Assembly: GCF_007970805.1 (NCBI RefSeq)
Contig: NZ_CP042433.1
Coordinates: 806,001-870,000, forward strand
Origin: Flavisolibacter ginsenosidimutans
GTDB lineage: Bacteria > Bacteroidota > Bacteroidia > Chitinophagales > Chitinophagaceae
Length of the DNA stretch: 64,000 nucleotides
Direction of reading: 5' to 3'
The position numbers and the translations under genes are program-made. Below the pieces are notes generated by a model that saw nothing but the letters and a program-made list of their open reading frames with translations, was not told the origin of the DNA and did not search any database. Of this stretch, positions 42,498 to 52,541 are shown one piece after another; position 1 is the stretch's first letter; each line of letters opens with the position of its first letter.

Positions 42498-43562
42498 TTA
42501 TTTTCCCAGGCCGCTTAATTTGTTCAGCGCCACGGTTAAACCAAGTTGATTAAAACTCACGCCGCGTTGATAGCTTGTCCGTGCATACTGTATTTGCAGC
42601 TTGCTGAATTTAATGTGCAGTCCTGCGGAAAAGCCCGTTAAGCCGTTTGCCGCGCCGGATGTTGATAATTCCTGCCGGCGAAGATGATTGTAACCAATAG
42701 TAGCTTCTAAATTTTGCCCGATATAAACGTGTGTTGCCAGCACAAAATGATTGAAGATTTTGTCAAAGGACGAAGGCGAAGAAAAGCTGTTGTCGTTGTT
42801 AAAAGCAACGTCGTTATACGTTAAGTTAAACCGGTGAAGGTGATGCACGGTAAATGAAAATGCGAATGGTGCGTTGCTCAGCCGTTTACTGATGCCGGCC
42901 TCCAAATCAAAAGGCAAATCTTCCGCAACACCGGTGTATGTTTTTAATTGAGTGCCCATGTTTTTTGCAAGAAAGGAAGCGGTAAAGCGATTGGCTGAAT
43001 CGGTATAAAGCAGGCCTGCATCAAGAGCTATTGCATTGGAGGAATAAGGCGGATAAGAGGACTGAATAAATTTTATTGCAGTGCCGTAGGTCCATCGCTC
43101 CAGGTATTTTTTTGCGGCCGAAACTTGCACCACAAAATCTGCCGGATGAAAAGAGCCGGAAATATTTCCGGCTGCATCCGTTGCAGGAATTGAGCCGTAA
43201 TCAACGTAAGAAACATGACCGCCAAAACTTGTGTTTAATCGTTGCGAATAATAAGCGCCTGTTAAGCTGTAATTTTTTATACCGGCTAAAAAAGAATTGA
43301 ACGAAACATTGAGCTGCGTCGTTAATGATTGTTGCAAGAAAGCCGGATTGTTTGCCGCAAGGCTCACGTCATTCGCGTTGTACGAAACGTTCACACCACC
43401 GGCTGCGGTTAGCAAAGGTGAAGAAGGCAGGTTCAAAAAATTATAGGCTGCATTGCCACCCAGGGTTTGTGCGAATGAAAACGAAGAAAGGAAAACCAAG
43501 ATTAACAGGATTGATAAAGATTGATAAGGAGAAAAGAACTTTTCGATCTTATAATTTCCCAT
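42498..43562 (-). CDS. porQ: Type IX secretion system protein PorQ
   Basis: Outer-membrane barrel protein of the type IX secretion machinery, 354 residues, working with PorU/PorV/PorZ-type attachment proteins in family models. A signal peptide ends at SFSFAQ (about 32). The LGGNAAYNFLNLPSSPLLTAAGG block right after it is diagnostic for PorQ. A FadL/PorV-like barrel follows. Part of the signal peptide (SPYQSLSILLIL) is encoded by a 10-base tandem word. Other type IX core genes are not in the window, but two likely cargo proteins are. Confidence 0.87.
   Translation of the reverse strand: MGNYKIEKFFSPYQSLSILLILVFLSSFSFAQTLGGNAAYNFLNLPSSPLLTAAGGVNVSYNANDVSLAANNPAFLQQSLTTQLNVSFNSFLAGIKNYSLTGAYYSQRLNTSFGGHVSYVDYGSIPATDAAGNISGSFHPADFVVQVSAAKKYLERWTYGTAIKFIQSSYPPYSSNAIALDAGLLYTDSANRFTASFLAKNMGTQLKTYTGVAEDLPFDLEAGISKRLSNAPFAFSFTVHHLHRFNLTYNDVAFNNDNSFSSPSSFDKIFNHFVLATHVYIGQNLEATIGYNHLRRQELSTSGAANGLTGFSAGLHIKFSKLQIQYARTSYQRGVSFNQLGLTVALNKLSGLGK
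43509..43528 (-). repeat. 10-base tandem word in the porQ signal-peptide region
   Basis: GATTGATAAA followed by GATTGATAAG on the plus strand, within coding sequence for the signal peptide. Confidence 0.55.
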
Positions 43563-43592
43563 CATTTCTTCAATCTCTTTAATCGGAAAATC

Positions 43593-45989
43593 TTAGTTCT
43601 CTATCGCCAAATCAATCACTTCCTTCATCATTTTCACGTAATGAAAGCGGACGCCTTTAATGTAATCGGGATTGATTTCCTGCACGTCTTTTTCGTTTTG
43701 CCAGCAAAGAATAAGGTCTTTCAATCCGGCGCGTTTTGCGGCCAAAACTTTTTCTTTGATGCCACCTACGGGTAACACCTGGCCTCGCAAAGTAATCTCA
43801 CCCGTCATGCCTAAATAAGGCTTTATTTTTTTTCCGGTGAAGGCTGAAGCAAGAGCGGTCAACATCGTTACGCCTGCGCTCGGACCATCCTTTGGCACAG
43901 CACCTTCGGGCACGTGAATGTGAATGGTTTTCTTCTCCAAAAGCTTCGGATCAATGCCGAACTTTTTTGCGTTGGCGCTTAAGTAAGACAAGGCTGTAAC
44001 GGCGCTTTCTTTCATTACTTCACCAAGGTTGCCGGTTAAGCGCAACTCGGGTTTGCCGTCGCTTAAAGCCGCTTCAATAAAAAGGATATCACCGCCAACG
44101 TATGTGTAAGCAAGGCCAACGGCTACACCGGGAATGGTTGCCTGTTTATAGAGTTCGTTGCTGAAACGTGATTTGCCTAATATCTTTTCAATGTCTTCTG
44201 TTGTCAGTACAGGTTTAATGGCGCCGTTCATGGCAAGTTCTTTTGCCTGGAAACGCATGATGGCCGCAAGATGCCGGTCGAGTTCGCGAACGCCGCTTTC
44301 CCTTGTATAATCCTGGATAATCTTTTCTAAAATCTTGTCGCTAATCTTAAACTTCGACGACTTCAATCCATGCGCCTCTACTTGTTTTGGAATGAGGTGA
44401 CGCTTGGCAATTTCAATCTTTTCTTCCACGGCATAGCCGCTTAATTCGATAATCTCCAAACGATCGCGAAGTGCGGGCTGAATGGTTTGCAAATTGTTGG
44501 CGGTGGCAATGAAAAGCACCTTGCTCAAATCGTATTCAAGCTCTAAATAATTGTCGTAAAAGGAATGGTTTTGTTCCGGGTCCAACACTTCCAGCAAGGC
44601 GCTGCTTGGATCGCCGCGAAAATCGCTTCCCACCTTGTCAACTTCATCCAGAATCATCACAGGATTTGATGATTTTATCTTGCGGATGTTTTGCACAATT
44701 CTTCCCGGCATGGCGCCGATGTATGTTTTGCGGTGGCCGCGAATTTCACTTTCGTCGTGAATGCCGCCCAAGCTCAAACGCACATATTTTCTGCCGATGG
44801 CATTTGCAATGCTCCGGCCCAACGAAGTTTTGCCAATGCCCGGCGGACCGTAAAAACAAAGAATGGGACTTTTCATGTCGCCCTTTAATTTCAGTACGGC
44901 CAGGTATTCCAAAATCCGCTCTTTGATTTTGTCCATGCCGTAATGATCGGCGTCCAAAATTTCTTTTGCTTTTTTCAGGTCGTAAACGTCCTCGGTGTAA
45001 TCTTCCCAAGGCAAGTCAAGCATCAGGTCAAGATGATTGTACACCACCGAATAATCCGGTGTGCTTGGATGCATCCGTTCCAGCTTTTCTATGCCTTTTT
45101 TGAATGATTCTCTTGCGGCTTCGGGCCATTTTTTTGCTTCGGCACGCTTCTGCAATTCCTTTACTTCACGTTCGTTCGGATCGCCGCCCAATTCTTCCTT
45201 GATACTTTTTAATTGCTGCTGCAAAAAATATTCGCGTTGCTGCTTGTCTATTTCGGTGCGGGTCTTGTTTGTGACTTTGTTTTTGAGTTCGGCAAACTGC
45301 AATTCTTTTTGCAAAAACTGCATCAACAACTCGGCTCTTTCGCGCAAGTTGTTTAGTTGAAGGAGTTGCTGTTTTTCTTTGATGTCAATGGTTAGATTGC
45401 TGGAAACGAAATGAATCAGGAAGGATGCGTTTTCGATGTTGCGCAAAATTACCGATGCTTCGCTGGGAATGTTTGGCGATAGCTGAATGATTTCGGTAGC
45501 TATATCTTTTATGTTGGCAACGTAGGCTTCAAAATCAGGATCAGTTGGCGCTTCGTCTTCGATGACAGCTGAAATCTTTGCCTTGAAATAAGGCTCCTCG
45601 CTAATGATGGCATCTACAGCAAAACGCGTTTTGCCCTGGATGATGATAGTCGTGCCACCGTCGGGCATTTTTATTTGCTTAATGATGCGGGCTACGGTTC
45701 CGATGTGCTCCAAATCTTTTGCCTGCGGGTCTTCTACCGTGCTGTCTTTTTGCGCAATGACGCCTATAAGTTTGGCGCCTTTGTAGGCTTCGTTTACGGC
45801 TTTGATGCTTTTGTCTCTTCCAACCGTTATCGGTAAAACAACGCCTGGAAATAATACCGTGTTGCGCAATGGCAACAAGGAAATTTCTTCGGGCAGTTCA
45901 ATCTTTTCGTTTATATCGGCATCGTTTTCATGTATGGGCATGATGGGCAAAAAATCCATCTCTTCTTCCGGCTTAAATAATAGGCTCAT
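43593..45989 (-). CDS. lon: ATP-dependent protease Lon
   Basis: Cytoplasmic AAA+ protease for damaged and regulatory proteins, 798 residues. The N-terminal substrate domain ([20 protein letters not shown]) is followed by a coiled middle, Walker A GPPGIGKT (about 380-387), and the protease domain with catalytic serine in [12 protein letters not shown] (about 700) and lysine in [12 protein letters not shown] (about 745). ATG chosen at [13 protein letters not shown]; a TTG two codons upstream is not needed. A good promoter lies about 30-60 bases upstream. Confidence 0.96.
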   Translation of the reverse strand: MSLLFKPEEEMDFLPIMPIHENDADINEKIELPEEISLLPLRNTVLFPGVVLPITVGRDKSIKAVNEAYKGAKLIGVIAQKDSTVEDPQAKDLEHIGTVARIIKQIKMPDGGTTIIIQGKTRFAVDAIISEEPYFKAKISAVIEDEAPTDPDFEAYVANIKDIATEIIQLSPNIPSEASVILRNIENASFLIHFVSSNLTIDIKEKQQLLQLNNLRERAELLMQFLQKELQFAELKNKVTNKTRTEIDKQQREYFLQQQLKSIKEELGGDPNEREVKELQKRAEAKKWPEAARESFKKGIEKLERMHPSTPDYSVVYNHLDLMLDLPWEDYTEDVYDLKKAKEILDADHYGMDKIKERILEYLAVLKLKGDMKSPILCFYGPPGIGKTSLGRSIANAIGRKYVRLSLGGIHDESEIRGHRKTYIGAMPGRIVQNIRKIKSSNPVMILDEVDKVGSDFRGDPSSALLEVLDPEQNHSFYDNYLELEYDLSKVLFIATANNLQTIQPALRDRLEIIELSGYAVEEKIEIAKRHLIPKQVEAHGLKSSKFKISDKILEKIIQDYTRESGVRELDRHLAAIMRFQAKELAMNGAIKPVLTTEDIEKILGKSRFSNELYKQATIPGVAVGLAYTYVGGDILFIEAALSDGKPELRLTGNLGEVMKESAVTALSYLSANAKKFGIDPKLLEKKTIHIHVPEGAVPKDGPSAGVTMLTALASAFTGKKIKPYLGMTGEITLRGQVLPVGGIKEKVLAAKRAGLKDLILCWQNEKDVQEINPDYIKGVRFHYVKMMKEVIDLAIEN

Positions 45990-46018
45990 GAACAAAGTTT
46001 AAATTTCAACAGAGCCTG

Positions 46019-46048
46019 CGAAAGTACAAAAGGAACAGGGACGGTCAA
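46019..46048 (-). promoter_or_regulatory. Promoter of lon
   Basis: On the minus strand: TTG (46048-46046), a 19-base spacer, then TACTTTCG (46026-46019). One mismatch to the -7 consensus. The leader before the lon ATG is about 20-25 bases. Confidence 0.6.
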
Positions 46049-46053
46049 CCACG

Positions 46054-46089
46054 AAACAAAGAGTCGTCTTTGTTGACGGCTCTTTGTTT
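46054..46089 (-). terminator. Hairpin between the carboxypeptidase and lon genes
   Basis: Arms AAACAAAGAGTCGTC / GACGGCTCTTTGTTT (one G/T mismatch) around a six-base loop. The placement fits termination of the carboxypeptidase transcript before it enters lon. Confidence 0.6.
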
Positions 46090-46109
46090 GAATTTCAACG
46101 AAACCGGGT

Positions 46110-46160
46110 TTTTATTGCCGCTTCCAAAGGCTATCGTTTGCCTTACAAATGGCAATAAAA
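46110..46160 (-). terminator. Possible terminator of the carboxypeptidase gene
   Basis: TTTTATTGCC / GGCAATAAAA, exact 10-base arms separated by 31 bases, starting four bases after the stop. The minus strand ends in a T-rich arm. Confidence 0.5.
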
Positions 46161-46163
46161 CAC

Positions 46164-48866
46164 TCAGAGTTTTGAAAAGTTTTTTACGTCTATTAACGTA
46201 CCGTTTCCGTTTCGGATGTACAGGTAGTACGCACCTGCACGCAGGCCTGACGTATTCAACTTTAATTCCTGCGAAGCATTGCTTGTGCTAAACTCATGAT
46301 AGCCGGCTACCTGTCCGGAAAGCGTTACGATCTGAATTTGATAGCGGCCACTTGCCAGCCCGTTTAATTTTAATTGCAGGCTTTCGTTGACAGGGTTTGG
46401 ATAGAGCGTAACGTTGCTTTCGTTGGCGTAAATTACTTGTACAGTTTTGCTGTACTGCACTCCTCCAAGACTGACGGCTTTGATGCGGTAAAAATTCGCA
46501 CCTCTAACCGGACTGGCGTCCGTTGCATAATGCGTTTCTCCTTTTTCTACTGTCTTGAATACCGGCATAAATGAAATCCCGTCCGTTGCTCGTTCCACCT
46601 CGAAATAAAGATGATCTGGACCGGTTGATGCCTCCCATTTTATAGCGACCTGATTACCGGCTTTTGTTGCTCTTACATCGGTGAAATTTACCGGCAAAAT
46701 CACCAGCGGCACCGTTGATTTAATAACCTGAATATCGTCAAGAAAAAATCCTTCATCGGTTCCGCTTGCATCCGATGTAAATTCAAAACGCAACTTAACC
46801 GTCGCTGAGCTCAATACGTTTTTTAAATCAACGGTTTCTTTTACCCAATAATCCTGGTAGCCAGTCAGGGCCGGGTTACCGCCTAATGTTCCTTTGGATT
46901 CCATTACCGTATGCACACCGGATAATGGCGTGTATGTGGCGTTGCCTTTGGTTCCTGTCGTGTACTGAATTTGCAGTTTGTCATAGCCGTTTTGCGAACG
47001 GTAACGGGTCCAGAAAGTCAAATATGCAGCCGTTGCGTTTGACAAGTCAAGGGCTGATGCTGTAGTGATGGTTGATGTGACGTTGTTGCCATACGTTGTG
47101 CCCGGCGATTGGCTCAACGAATGTGTTCCGTTGAACGCAGAAGCGGATGTATAACCCCATGAGGAACTTGCCCAGCTCGTACTTAAACTGCTGCCTTCCA
47201 TGTCATCGCTGAGAATAACAGTTGGGTTGTAAAACTTAACCAGGGTATCGAGTTTAGTAATGCCGCCTGTTTCGGTTTTTACCACAAACTTTATTCGTTG
47301 CCCGTTCGCAATGTTGGAATACATGGTGTAATTGATGCTGACCGTGGCAGTGCCCAAATAATTTGGCAAAGAAGAAACCGTTGCCGGTGCGCCTACCGAT
47401 GAAAGATTCTCCAAGGGTATCACCGTAACCTTTACCGAAGAATCCACGCGGCCAATGCGGCGCAAAAGAAAATCGAGTGTGCCCGTCTTGCTGGTAAGAG
47501 CGATTGTGGTTTTGTCATCAACATCCACATAGGCACCACCAAAAAGTGCGGCCTGCAGATTGCCGAAAAAAACGTCTTTGCAATAGGTGATGATGTTGCT
47601 TGATGCGGGCCAGAACGTATTCAACCCCAAACCGACTTCAGGACTAACGGCATAAACAGGTGAACGCAAATTCAGGTCCCCGGCCATGAACCAATCGTCG
47701 GAAGAACCGTTAGCCGTATAACCTACCGTTTCGGGCGGTGTGCCAACCTCGTAAAAGTCATAGCGTGTTCCCATGGCGCCGGTGGTTTTTATAATGGCGG
47801 AATCAGTGCCCGACAAAGTGCCGGTTGGCACGCAGTAGCCGTGAATCCAATAACCACCATAAGCATGATAATTCACAGCAAATTGAAAATTGTGGAGTTT
47901 GAGATAGTCGCGCATCAACTGCGTTTCCATTGCCTGAAAGGCATAATCGCCGTGATAATTATCGTCTGTCGTAACATCCGATGAACCGTTGTTCGGATAG
48001 TCGAAACCGTAGCCATAGTTTCGGTTTAGGTCCTGGCCAAAACTGCCATCTGAATTGGGTTGACGGTTTTTCCGCCACAAGCCTCCACCTGCTGGATTGG
48101 TGGTTTGGTTGTACACATAACCATCGGGATTTAAACACGGAATAAAAACAAGTTGCCGGTTGTCGACAATTTCTTTTATGCGGTCATTGGTTGCGTAATT
48201 CTCCAGCAAATACTGCATGAAAAAAATCAGGTTCTCCATGCCCAAAGGTTCGCGTGCATGGTGCATGCCGGTAAACAAAACTTCCGGCTCGTTTTCGTTT
48301 GTATTAACGTTATCGGAGATGGTTAGTGCCCATATGGCCCGGTTTTCATACGTGTGGCCAATGGAGTCGAGTTTGGCAAGCGCGGGATAGTTTAGCACCA
48401 TACTGTCCAACTCTTTTTTCATCTGGGCAAAAGTTAAATAGCCGCCCATTGAACCTGAGTTGAAAGCCGCAGGCGTTACGACCGTGCTTGCAAATGATTT
48501 ATCCGCTGTGCTAAAAAGAAGTCTTTGGGCAGCGTTTGTATTGTTCTGACTGTTGTCATTTTTGAAAAACTCATCGGGTTTATTTCGTCTTATAAAATCC
48601 GCTTCTTCGTCTTCAATCGTTGTTTCGTAGCGAATACCCGATGCGGCAAGTTTTTGTATTTCGGCTGCGTTTAGCGTTGTGATCATCGTTTCTCCTGACG
48701 CATTATAGTAAGCGTGATCAATGCCAACCCCGGCTTTCTGCAAAAGGGAAACTTCTTTCTTCGGTACAAAAATTTTTACCTGGCTATACTTGGTTTTTGG
48801 TTGCGAGTACGCGGGATTGAGCGCAAGACAGGCGCACAAAATACTGACGACGCGAAATAGTTTCAT
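46164..48866 (-). CDS. Secreted M14 zinc carboxypeptidase with type IX sorting tail
   Basis: 900 residues. Signal peptide (about 1-21), N-terminal propeptide-like region, then the M14 catalytic domain with zinc motif H203-A-R-E206 in GMHHAREPLGMEN, a third histidine in FAVNYHAYGGYWIHG (about 338-345), and a catalytic glutamate in VSPEVGLGLN. A beta-sandwich region follows (about 560-720), then a fibronectin-like part, and a C-terminal sorting domain (LYPNPVNESLQLKLNG, then LRAGAYYLYIRNGNG). It should be secreted by the type IX system to which PorQ belongs. Confidence 0.9.
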   Translation of the reverse strand: MKLFRVVSILCACLALNPAYSQPKTKYSQVKIFVPKKEVSLLQKAGVGIDHAYYNASGETMITTLNAAEIQKLAASGIRYETTIEDEEADFIRRNKPDEFFKNDNSQNNTNAAQRLLFSTADKSFASTVVTPAAFNSGSMGGYLTFAQMKKELDSMVLNYPALAKLDSIGHTYENRAIWALTISDNVNTNENEPEVLFTGMHHAREPLGMENLIFFMQYLLENYATNDRIKEIVDNRQLVFIPCLNPDGYVYNQTTNPAGGGLWRKNRQPNSDGSFGQDLNRNYGYGFDYPNNGSSDVTTDDNYHGDYAFQAMETQLMRDYLKLHNFQFAVNYHAYGGYWIHGYCVPTGTLSGTDSAIIKTTGAMGTRYDFYEVGTPPETVGYTANGSSDDWFMAGDLNLRSPVYAVSPEVGLGLNTFWPASSNIITYCKDVFFGNLQAALFGGAYVDVDDKTTIALTSKTGTLDFLLRRIGRVDSSVKVTVIPLENLSSVGAPATVSSLPNYLGTATVSINYTMYSNIANGQRIKFVVKTETGGITKLDTLVKFYNPTVILSDDMEGSSLSTSWASSSWGYTSASAFNGTHSLSQSPGTTYGNNVTSTITTASALDLSNATAAYLTFWTRYRSQNGYDKLQIQYTTGTKGNATYTPLSGVHTVMESKGTLGGNPALTGYQDYWVKETVDLKNVLSSATVKLRFEFTSDASGTDEGFFLDDIQVIKSTVPLVILPVNFTDVRATKAGNQVAIKWEASTGPDHLYFEVERATDGISFMPVFKTVEKGETHYATDASPVRGANFYRIKAVSLGGVQYSKTVQVIYANESNVTLYPNPVNESLQLKLNGLASGRYQIQIVTLSGQVAGYHEFSTSNASQELKLNTSGLRAGAYYLYIRNGNGTLIDVKNFSKL

Positions 48867-48969
48867 AGGACATAAACGGTTTAAACAGGAATTGGAAAAA
48901 GAACAGAGACGTGTTGGTTTTGGTTATACTTTATACTGTTTTGCGAAAAGCATTGCACGGTGTTATACC

Positions 48970-49022
48970 AACCACCAGCCTTGCGCAAATATTTTTACCT
49001 TTTGCGTCACAGGCTGGTGGTT
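48970..49022. terminator. Stem-loop downstream of the GEVED gene
   Basis: AACCACCAGCCT / AGGCTGGTGGTT, exact 12-base arms with a 29-base interior that contains a second weak stem (GCAAA / TTTGC). It lies 14 bases past the GEVED gene's stop. No T-run, so the terminator role is tentative. Confidence 0.5.
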
Positions 49023-49036
49023 GACACCGGGCCGTT

Positions 49037-51568
49037 TTATCGTTTAATCAATAATTCTGTTGTTGTAGAAGATGATGCGTTTTGAAGGCGCATCCAATAA
49101 ACGCCTTTTGGCAGCGAAGACAAATCCAGGTTTTGCCGGTTCTCACCAGCGACCAACGTCACATTTTTATACCAAACGCTTCGGCCACTGGCATCAAAAA
49201 ATTGCAAAGTTGTATTGCCGGGCGTTTCCGTGGTTATGGTTACAGCAACAAATGAAGAAGCGGGATTGGGCGTAAGCCGAATGTTGTTTCGGTCCGTCGC
49301 CTGCAATTTTTGAATGTTGCTAAAAGCGGCTGTGCCTTTCGCTGCAATTTGCAACCGGTAGTAAACCGTGCCTTCCAACAAATAGGGGTCATCAAATACA
49401 TAGGTTTTTGCCGCCCCGTTAACGGCTACAGTTTGGGTGTAAACGTTGTACCATTTCATTGCGTCGGTGCTGCGCTGAACGGTGTATTCTGTTCCGGCTT
49501 CCTCGTTGGCTATTTGCCAGCTTGTATGCGCTTTGCCCGATTTGTTTACGGCATTAAAAGTTACCAGTGATGTGGCCAATGGATTTATTGACACAGGCAA
49601 ACGGTAGTCTTCCACTTCGCCATCGCCAAAAAAGCCGGTTGCGTTCGATGTGGTCATGCCGTTCGCCGTTGGTGCGATGCGCACACGGATGTATGTGTAC
49701 TGGCCGGCTGTTAAGCTCGAAGAAATCCCACTCCACGTAATGAAGATTGTTTTCGGCGTGGCGCTGCTCGACAAGGTGTCTATCATCTTGCCTTCGCCCG
49801 GGTCAAAAACCCCGTTGTTGTTAAAATCAACCCAGGCACAAATGGTCGCCGTCGAACCTGTGTTGTTTAAATACTTTACCGAACAATAATAAGACCCTGA
49901 AGAGGGATTTACTAAGCTTCCCGAAACCATCCCATCATCGTAGTTGTCAGAATTTGCCAAAGCCGTTTGTCCGCGTGTGACCCATTCGTTACTGCTGCTT
50001 GTGCCGAGGTAAAGAAGTGAGCTGATTTCATGCATTGCGGGATCGCTACCCACCGGGTCGTAGCTTGCGGGTGCGTCGCCAAAGTCCACTTTTGGTTTGA
50101 ACGCTTCCCCGGCATCGCCGTATCGGGCCAATATGTTTGTTCCATTTAACGTTAGTGTTTTTTGCGCGGCCGTGTTAACCGTTCCGTCACCGTTGTAAGG
50201 AATGACAACGCCTGTGGAAGGAGCGCCGCCTGAATTACCGAGGGAATACAGTTGGTTGTTCCAGTCGATAGCCATTTGCTTCGGTGTATTGGAACCGGTT
50301 GGCGAGTACACCGCTATCATGTTTTTTGTGTAGAGGTCTTGGTGGTAATAATTTTCAAAAGTGGCCTTTGAATCAAAATCATACAGCACACCATTCGTTA
50401 CGCCCAAGTCACCCCAATCATGTTTCGATCCGTCAGTCGCAAAAACCTGGCTTGCTGCCTTTGGCGTATAAGTTGTGTTAGTAAAATCAATTCGCCAAAG
50501 CAAACTTTTAGTTGCGTTGGTACCGCCGGCTACGTCAACGCCAAGGTAGAGCGAGCTGTCGTAAAACGAAGCGCCGCCAATTTCCACGCCTACGTCAAAG
50601 GTTGGCAGCCAGGCCGTCACGTCGTTGATGGCAACGCCAAATGTGTCCATGTCATAATTGTAACGATAAACACTTTTATTCGCTGCGTTGGTTGTACCAC
50701 CACTCCCGGTCGCATCATGCACATAATACACGTAATGTTTTACGGGATCGTATCCAAGCGAGTTTAAGGAAGTAGCACCGGGGTCCGTAAACAGAAGCTT
50801 CGATTTGCCGGTTACGGGGTCAACGTAATACACGCTGTTATCAACAACAGTAAGTACATAACCGGCTTGATTGGTGTAAGGTTTAGACGGCGCAAAATAA
50901 TTGGTAGCGAAAGTGCCCGGCGAACAGGCTGAAATATCTGATAACCAAAATTCGCCATTTTCCTTTCCGTTCTTTGTTCCCGTTTGCGTCACAACAATGC
51001 TAAAACTGGTAACAGTGCCAGTGATGTTTACATTCAAAGTACCGTCTGTGGAAGATGTGGCAACGGCCGTCGTTGCCGCTGCTGTGGCGGAAGCGGAGAC
51101 TGTACCGTTACCGGCAAGTGTGAGATCGGTGGTGGCACCAATGCTTGCGAGTGTTACAATGCTGCCTGTATTGGTGGTGATGGTGACTTTTTGGTTATAG
51201 TCAATATCGAAGAGCGAAAATTTTACGTTGTCAACACTTTTTTGAAACGAAACGGTGATGGTTCCGTCGCCCAGAAAATGAATATCATTTCCGAAGCCAA
51301 AAGCGCCTGTTTCTGCCGTATTGTTTCCGTCTTCGCCTGTTGCGTTAGATCCGGTATAATTATGCGTTACCGTCATTATCTGCGTGCCGAAAGCAAAATT
51401 TTGTGTTTGTGATCTTGTTAAATCGGTATATGGCGAAAGGCCAGCGGATGGAAAGAATTGCAGGTAATCCCAATTGACAGCGCAATTGGTGTAACCCGCT
51501 CCGCACTGCGAAAAGGACCCATGGAAAAGTAAGATTACAGTAAAGCTTAAGAGTAAAAATTTTTTCAT
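49037..51568 (-). CDS. Secreted GEVED-domain protein with type IX sorting tail
   Basis: 843 residues from the ATG opening a clear signal peptide (KKFLLLSFTVILLFHGSFSQ). The frame upstream of it has no homology. The middle holds a propeller-like region (VLTVVDNSVYYVDPVTGK, then LLWRIDFTNTTY) of the DUF6923 type. A GEVED domain follows (about 545-690; DFGDAPASYDPV, then NDNGVF-like DFNNNGVFDPGEG and GDGEVEDYRL). The tail is a type A sorting domain (LTPNPASSFVAVTI, then SLPKGVYWMRLQN). Probably an adhesin-like or matrix surface protein; function unknown. Confidence 0.86.
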   Translation of the reverse strand: MKKFLLLSFTVILLFHGSFSQCGAGYTNCAVNWDYLQFFPSAGLSPYTDLTRSQTQNFAFGTQIMTVTHNYTGSNATGEDGNNTAETGAFGFGNDIHFLGDGTITVSFQKSVDNVKFSLFDIDYNQKVTITTNTGSIVTLASIGATTDLTLAGNGTVSASATAAATTAVATSSTDGTLNVNITGTVTSFSIVVTQTGTKNGKENGEFWLSDISACSPGTFATNYFAPSKPYTNQAGYVLTVVDNSVYYVDPVTGKSKLLFTDPGATSLNSLGYDPVKHYVYYVHDATGSGGTTNAANKSVYRYNYDMDTFGVAINDVTAWLPTFDVGVEIGGASFYDSSLYLGVDVAGGTNATKSLLWRIDFTNTTYTPKAASQVFATDGSKHDWGDLGVTNGVLYDFDSKATFENYYHQDLYTKNMIAVYSPTGSNTPKQMAIDWNNQLYSLGNSGGAPSTGVVIPYNGDGTVNTAAQKTLTLNGTNILARYGDAGEAFKPKVDFGDAPASYDPVGSDPAMHEISSLLYLGTSSSNEWVTRGQTALANSDNYDDGMVSGSLVNPSSGSYYCSVKYLNNTGSTATICAWVDFNNNGVFDPGEGKMIDTLSSSATPKTIFITWSGISSSLTAGQYTYIRVRIAPTANGMTTSNATGFFGDGEVEDYRLPVSINPLATSLVTFNAVNKSGKAHTSWQIANEEAGTEYTVQRSTDAMKWYNVYTQTVAVNGAAKTYVFDDPYLLEGTVYYRLQIAAKGTAAFSNIQKLQATDRNNIRLTPNPASSFVAVTITTETPGNTTLQFFDASGRSVWYKNVTLVAGENRQNLDLSSLPKGVYWMRLQNASSSTTTELLIKR

Positions 51569-51896
51569 AGGGTAAATTGAATTGAGAAAATATTCCCTTG
51601 TAAAATTCTTTACCCTTGAAGATGCGCGAAGGCCGGAAACAAATATTCGGCACGGCTTCAGAGGGTATTGGAATTTCCGAGGCAAATAAAGAATACAAAA
51701 ACAAACGAACCAAGTGTTTTCACCTATTTATTTTTTTGAAAAACACATATTCGTAATTGTACGGTTGAAGCTTATAAAAAAGATGAAAACCTTACTTGGT
51801 TTTGCATCGTAAATCTTCGCAAAAGACATTTTTCATATAACAGTTGCAAAAAAAATCCCCTCGCGAACGAAGGGATATAAAATGCAAAAAAGATGT
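51569..51896. other. Intergenic region upstream of the GEVED gene
   Basis: About 330 bases. A near-consensus promoter for the GEVED gene may lie on the minus strand near 51680-51710 (TTG, about 20 bases, TTTATTTG), with one mismatch. The far end contains the terminator of the barrel protein gene. The AT-rich middle (51715-51850) shows nothing else that I can name. Confidence 0.4.
51848..51876 (-). terminator. Terminator of the PorT-like barrel gene
   Basis: Stem ATCCCCTCG / CGAAGGGAT around CGAA, with one mismatched pair. On the minus strand it is followed by an eight-base T-run. Confidence 0.8.
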
Positions 51897-52478
51897 TTAC
51901 AGTCCTAAGCCAAGCGACAATTGAAAGCCCTGGCTTTTCCATTTGTCTTTGTTGTCAATGTCGTTGATGTTGTTCAAACCAACCACGTAACGGCCGTTCA
52001 ATTTAATCTTGCCCAAACTGATTTGCGCACCGCCAAGCATGGAGAAATCGCCTTTCTTAAAAGCGTCTTCGCCGTTCTGCAATAAGTTCTTGTTGTGATC
52101 CATTAACACGCTGAACATTGGCCCGGCTTGCAGCGAAAGCAACGAACCCAATTTGTAGTTCAGCAGCAGCGGAATGGACAAATAGTTCAGCTTGACGTCA
52201 GTAGCGCCGCTCAAAGCGTTTTGATAAATGTGGTTAAAGCTGCTGTCTGTTTTTGTTTGGTACTGGTTAAACAAAACTTCGGGCTGAATGCTAAAGCGGC
52301 CACCGATGCCGATATTGGCAAAGCCACCAAGATGATAACCGTATTTGAATTCATCATTAAACGATTTGCCGTCTATTTTAATGATGTTGGCGCCGGCTTT
52401 TAGGCCTATGCTGAATTGCGCCATTGAGGCTTGTGCAAGAAAAAGAAAAAGAACAAAGGCGGATAACTTGAATTTCAT
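51897..52478 (-). CDS. PorT-family outer-membrane beta-barrel protein
   Basis: 193 residues. Signal peptide to QASMAQ (about 20), then an eight-strand small barrel of the OMP_b-brl/PorT type: FSIGLKAGANIIKIDG, FSIQPEVLFNQYQTK, YLSIPLLLNYKLG, and C-terminal QGFQLSLGLGL. Alternating hydrophobic/polar strands and glycine turns support the call. No specific ligand can be inferred. It has a good terminator and is probably monocistronic. Confidence 0.82.
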   Translation of the reverse strand: MKFKLSAFVLFLFLAQASMAQFSIGLKAGANIIKIDGKSFNDEFKYGYHLGGFANIGIGGRFSIQPEVLFNQYQTKTDSSFNHIYQNALSGATDVKLNYLSIPLLLNYKLGSLLSLQAGPMFSVLMDHNKNLLQNGEDAFKKGDFSMLGGAQISLGKIKLNGRYVVGLNNINDIDNKDKWKSQGFQLSLGLGL

Positions 52479-52541
52479 AAACGGGAGTTTTTTTCAGATT
52501 TCCAAGTATGATGCCGCATCTTGTTAACTAATCCGAAATCT

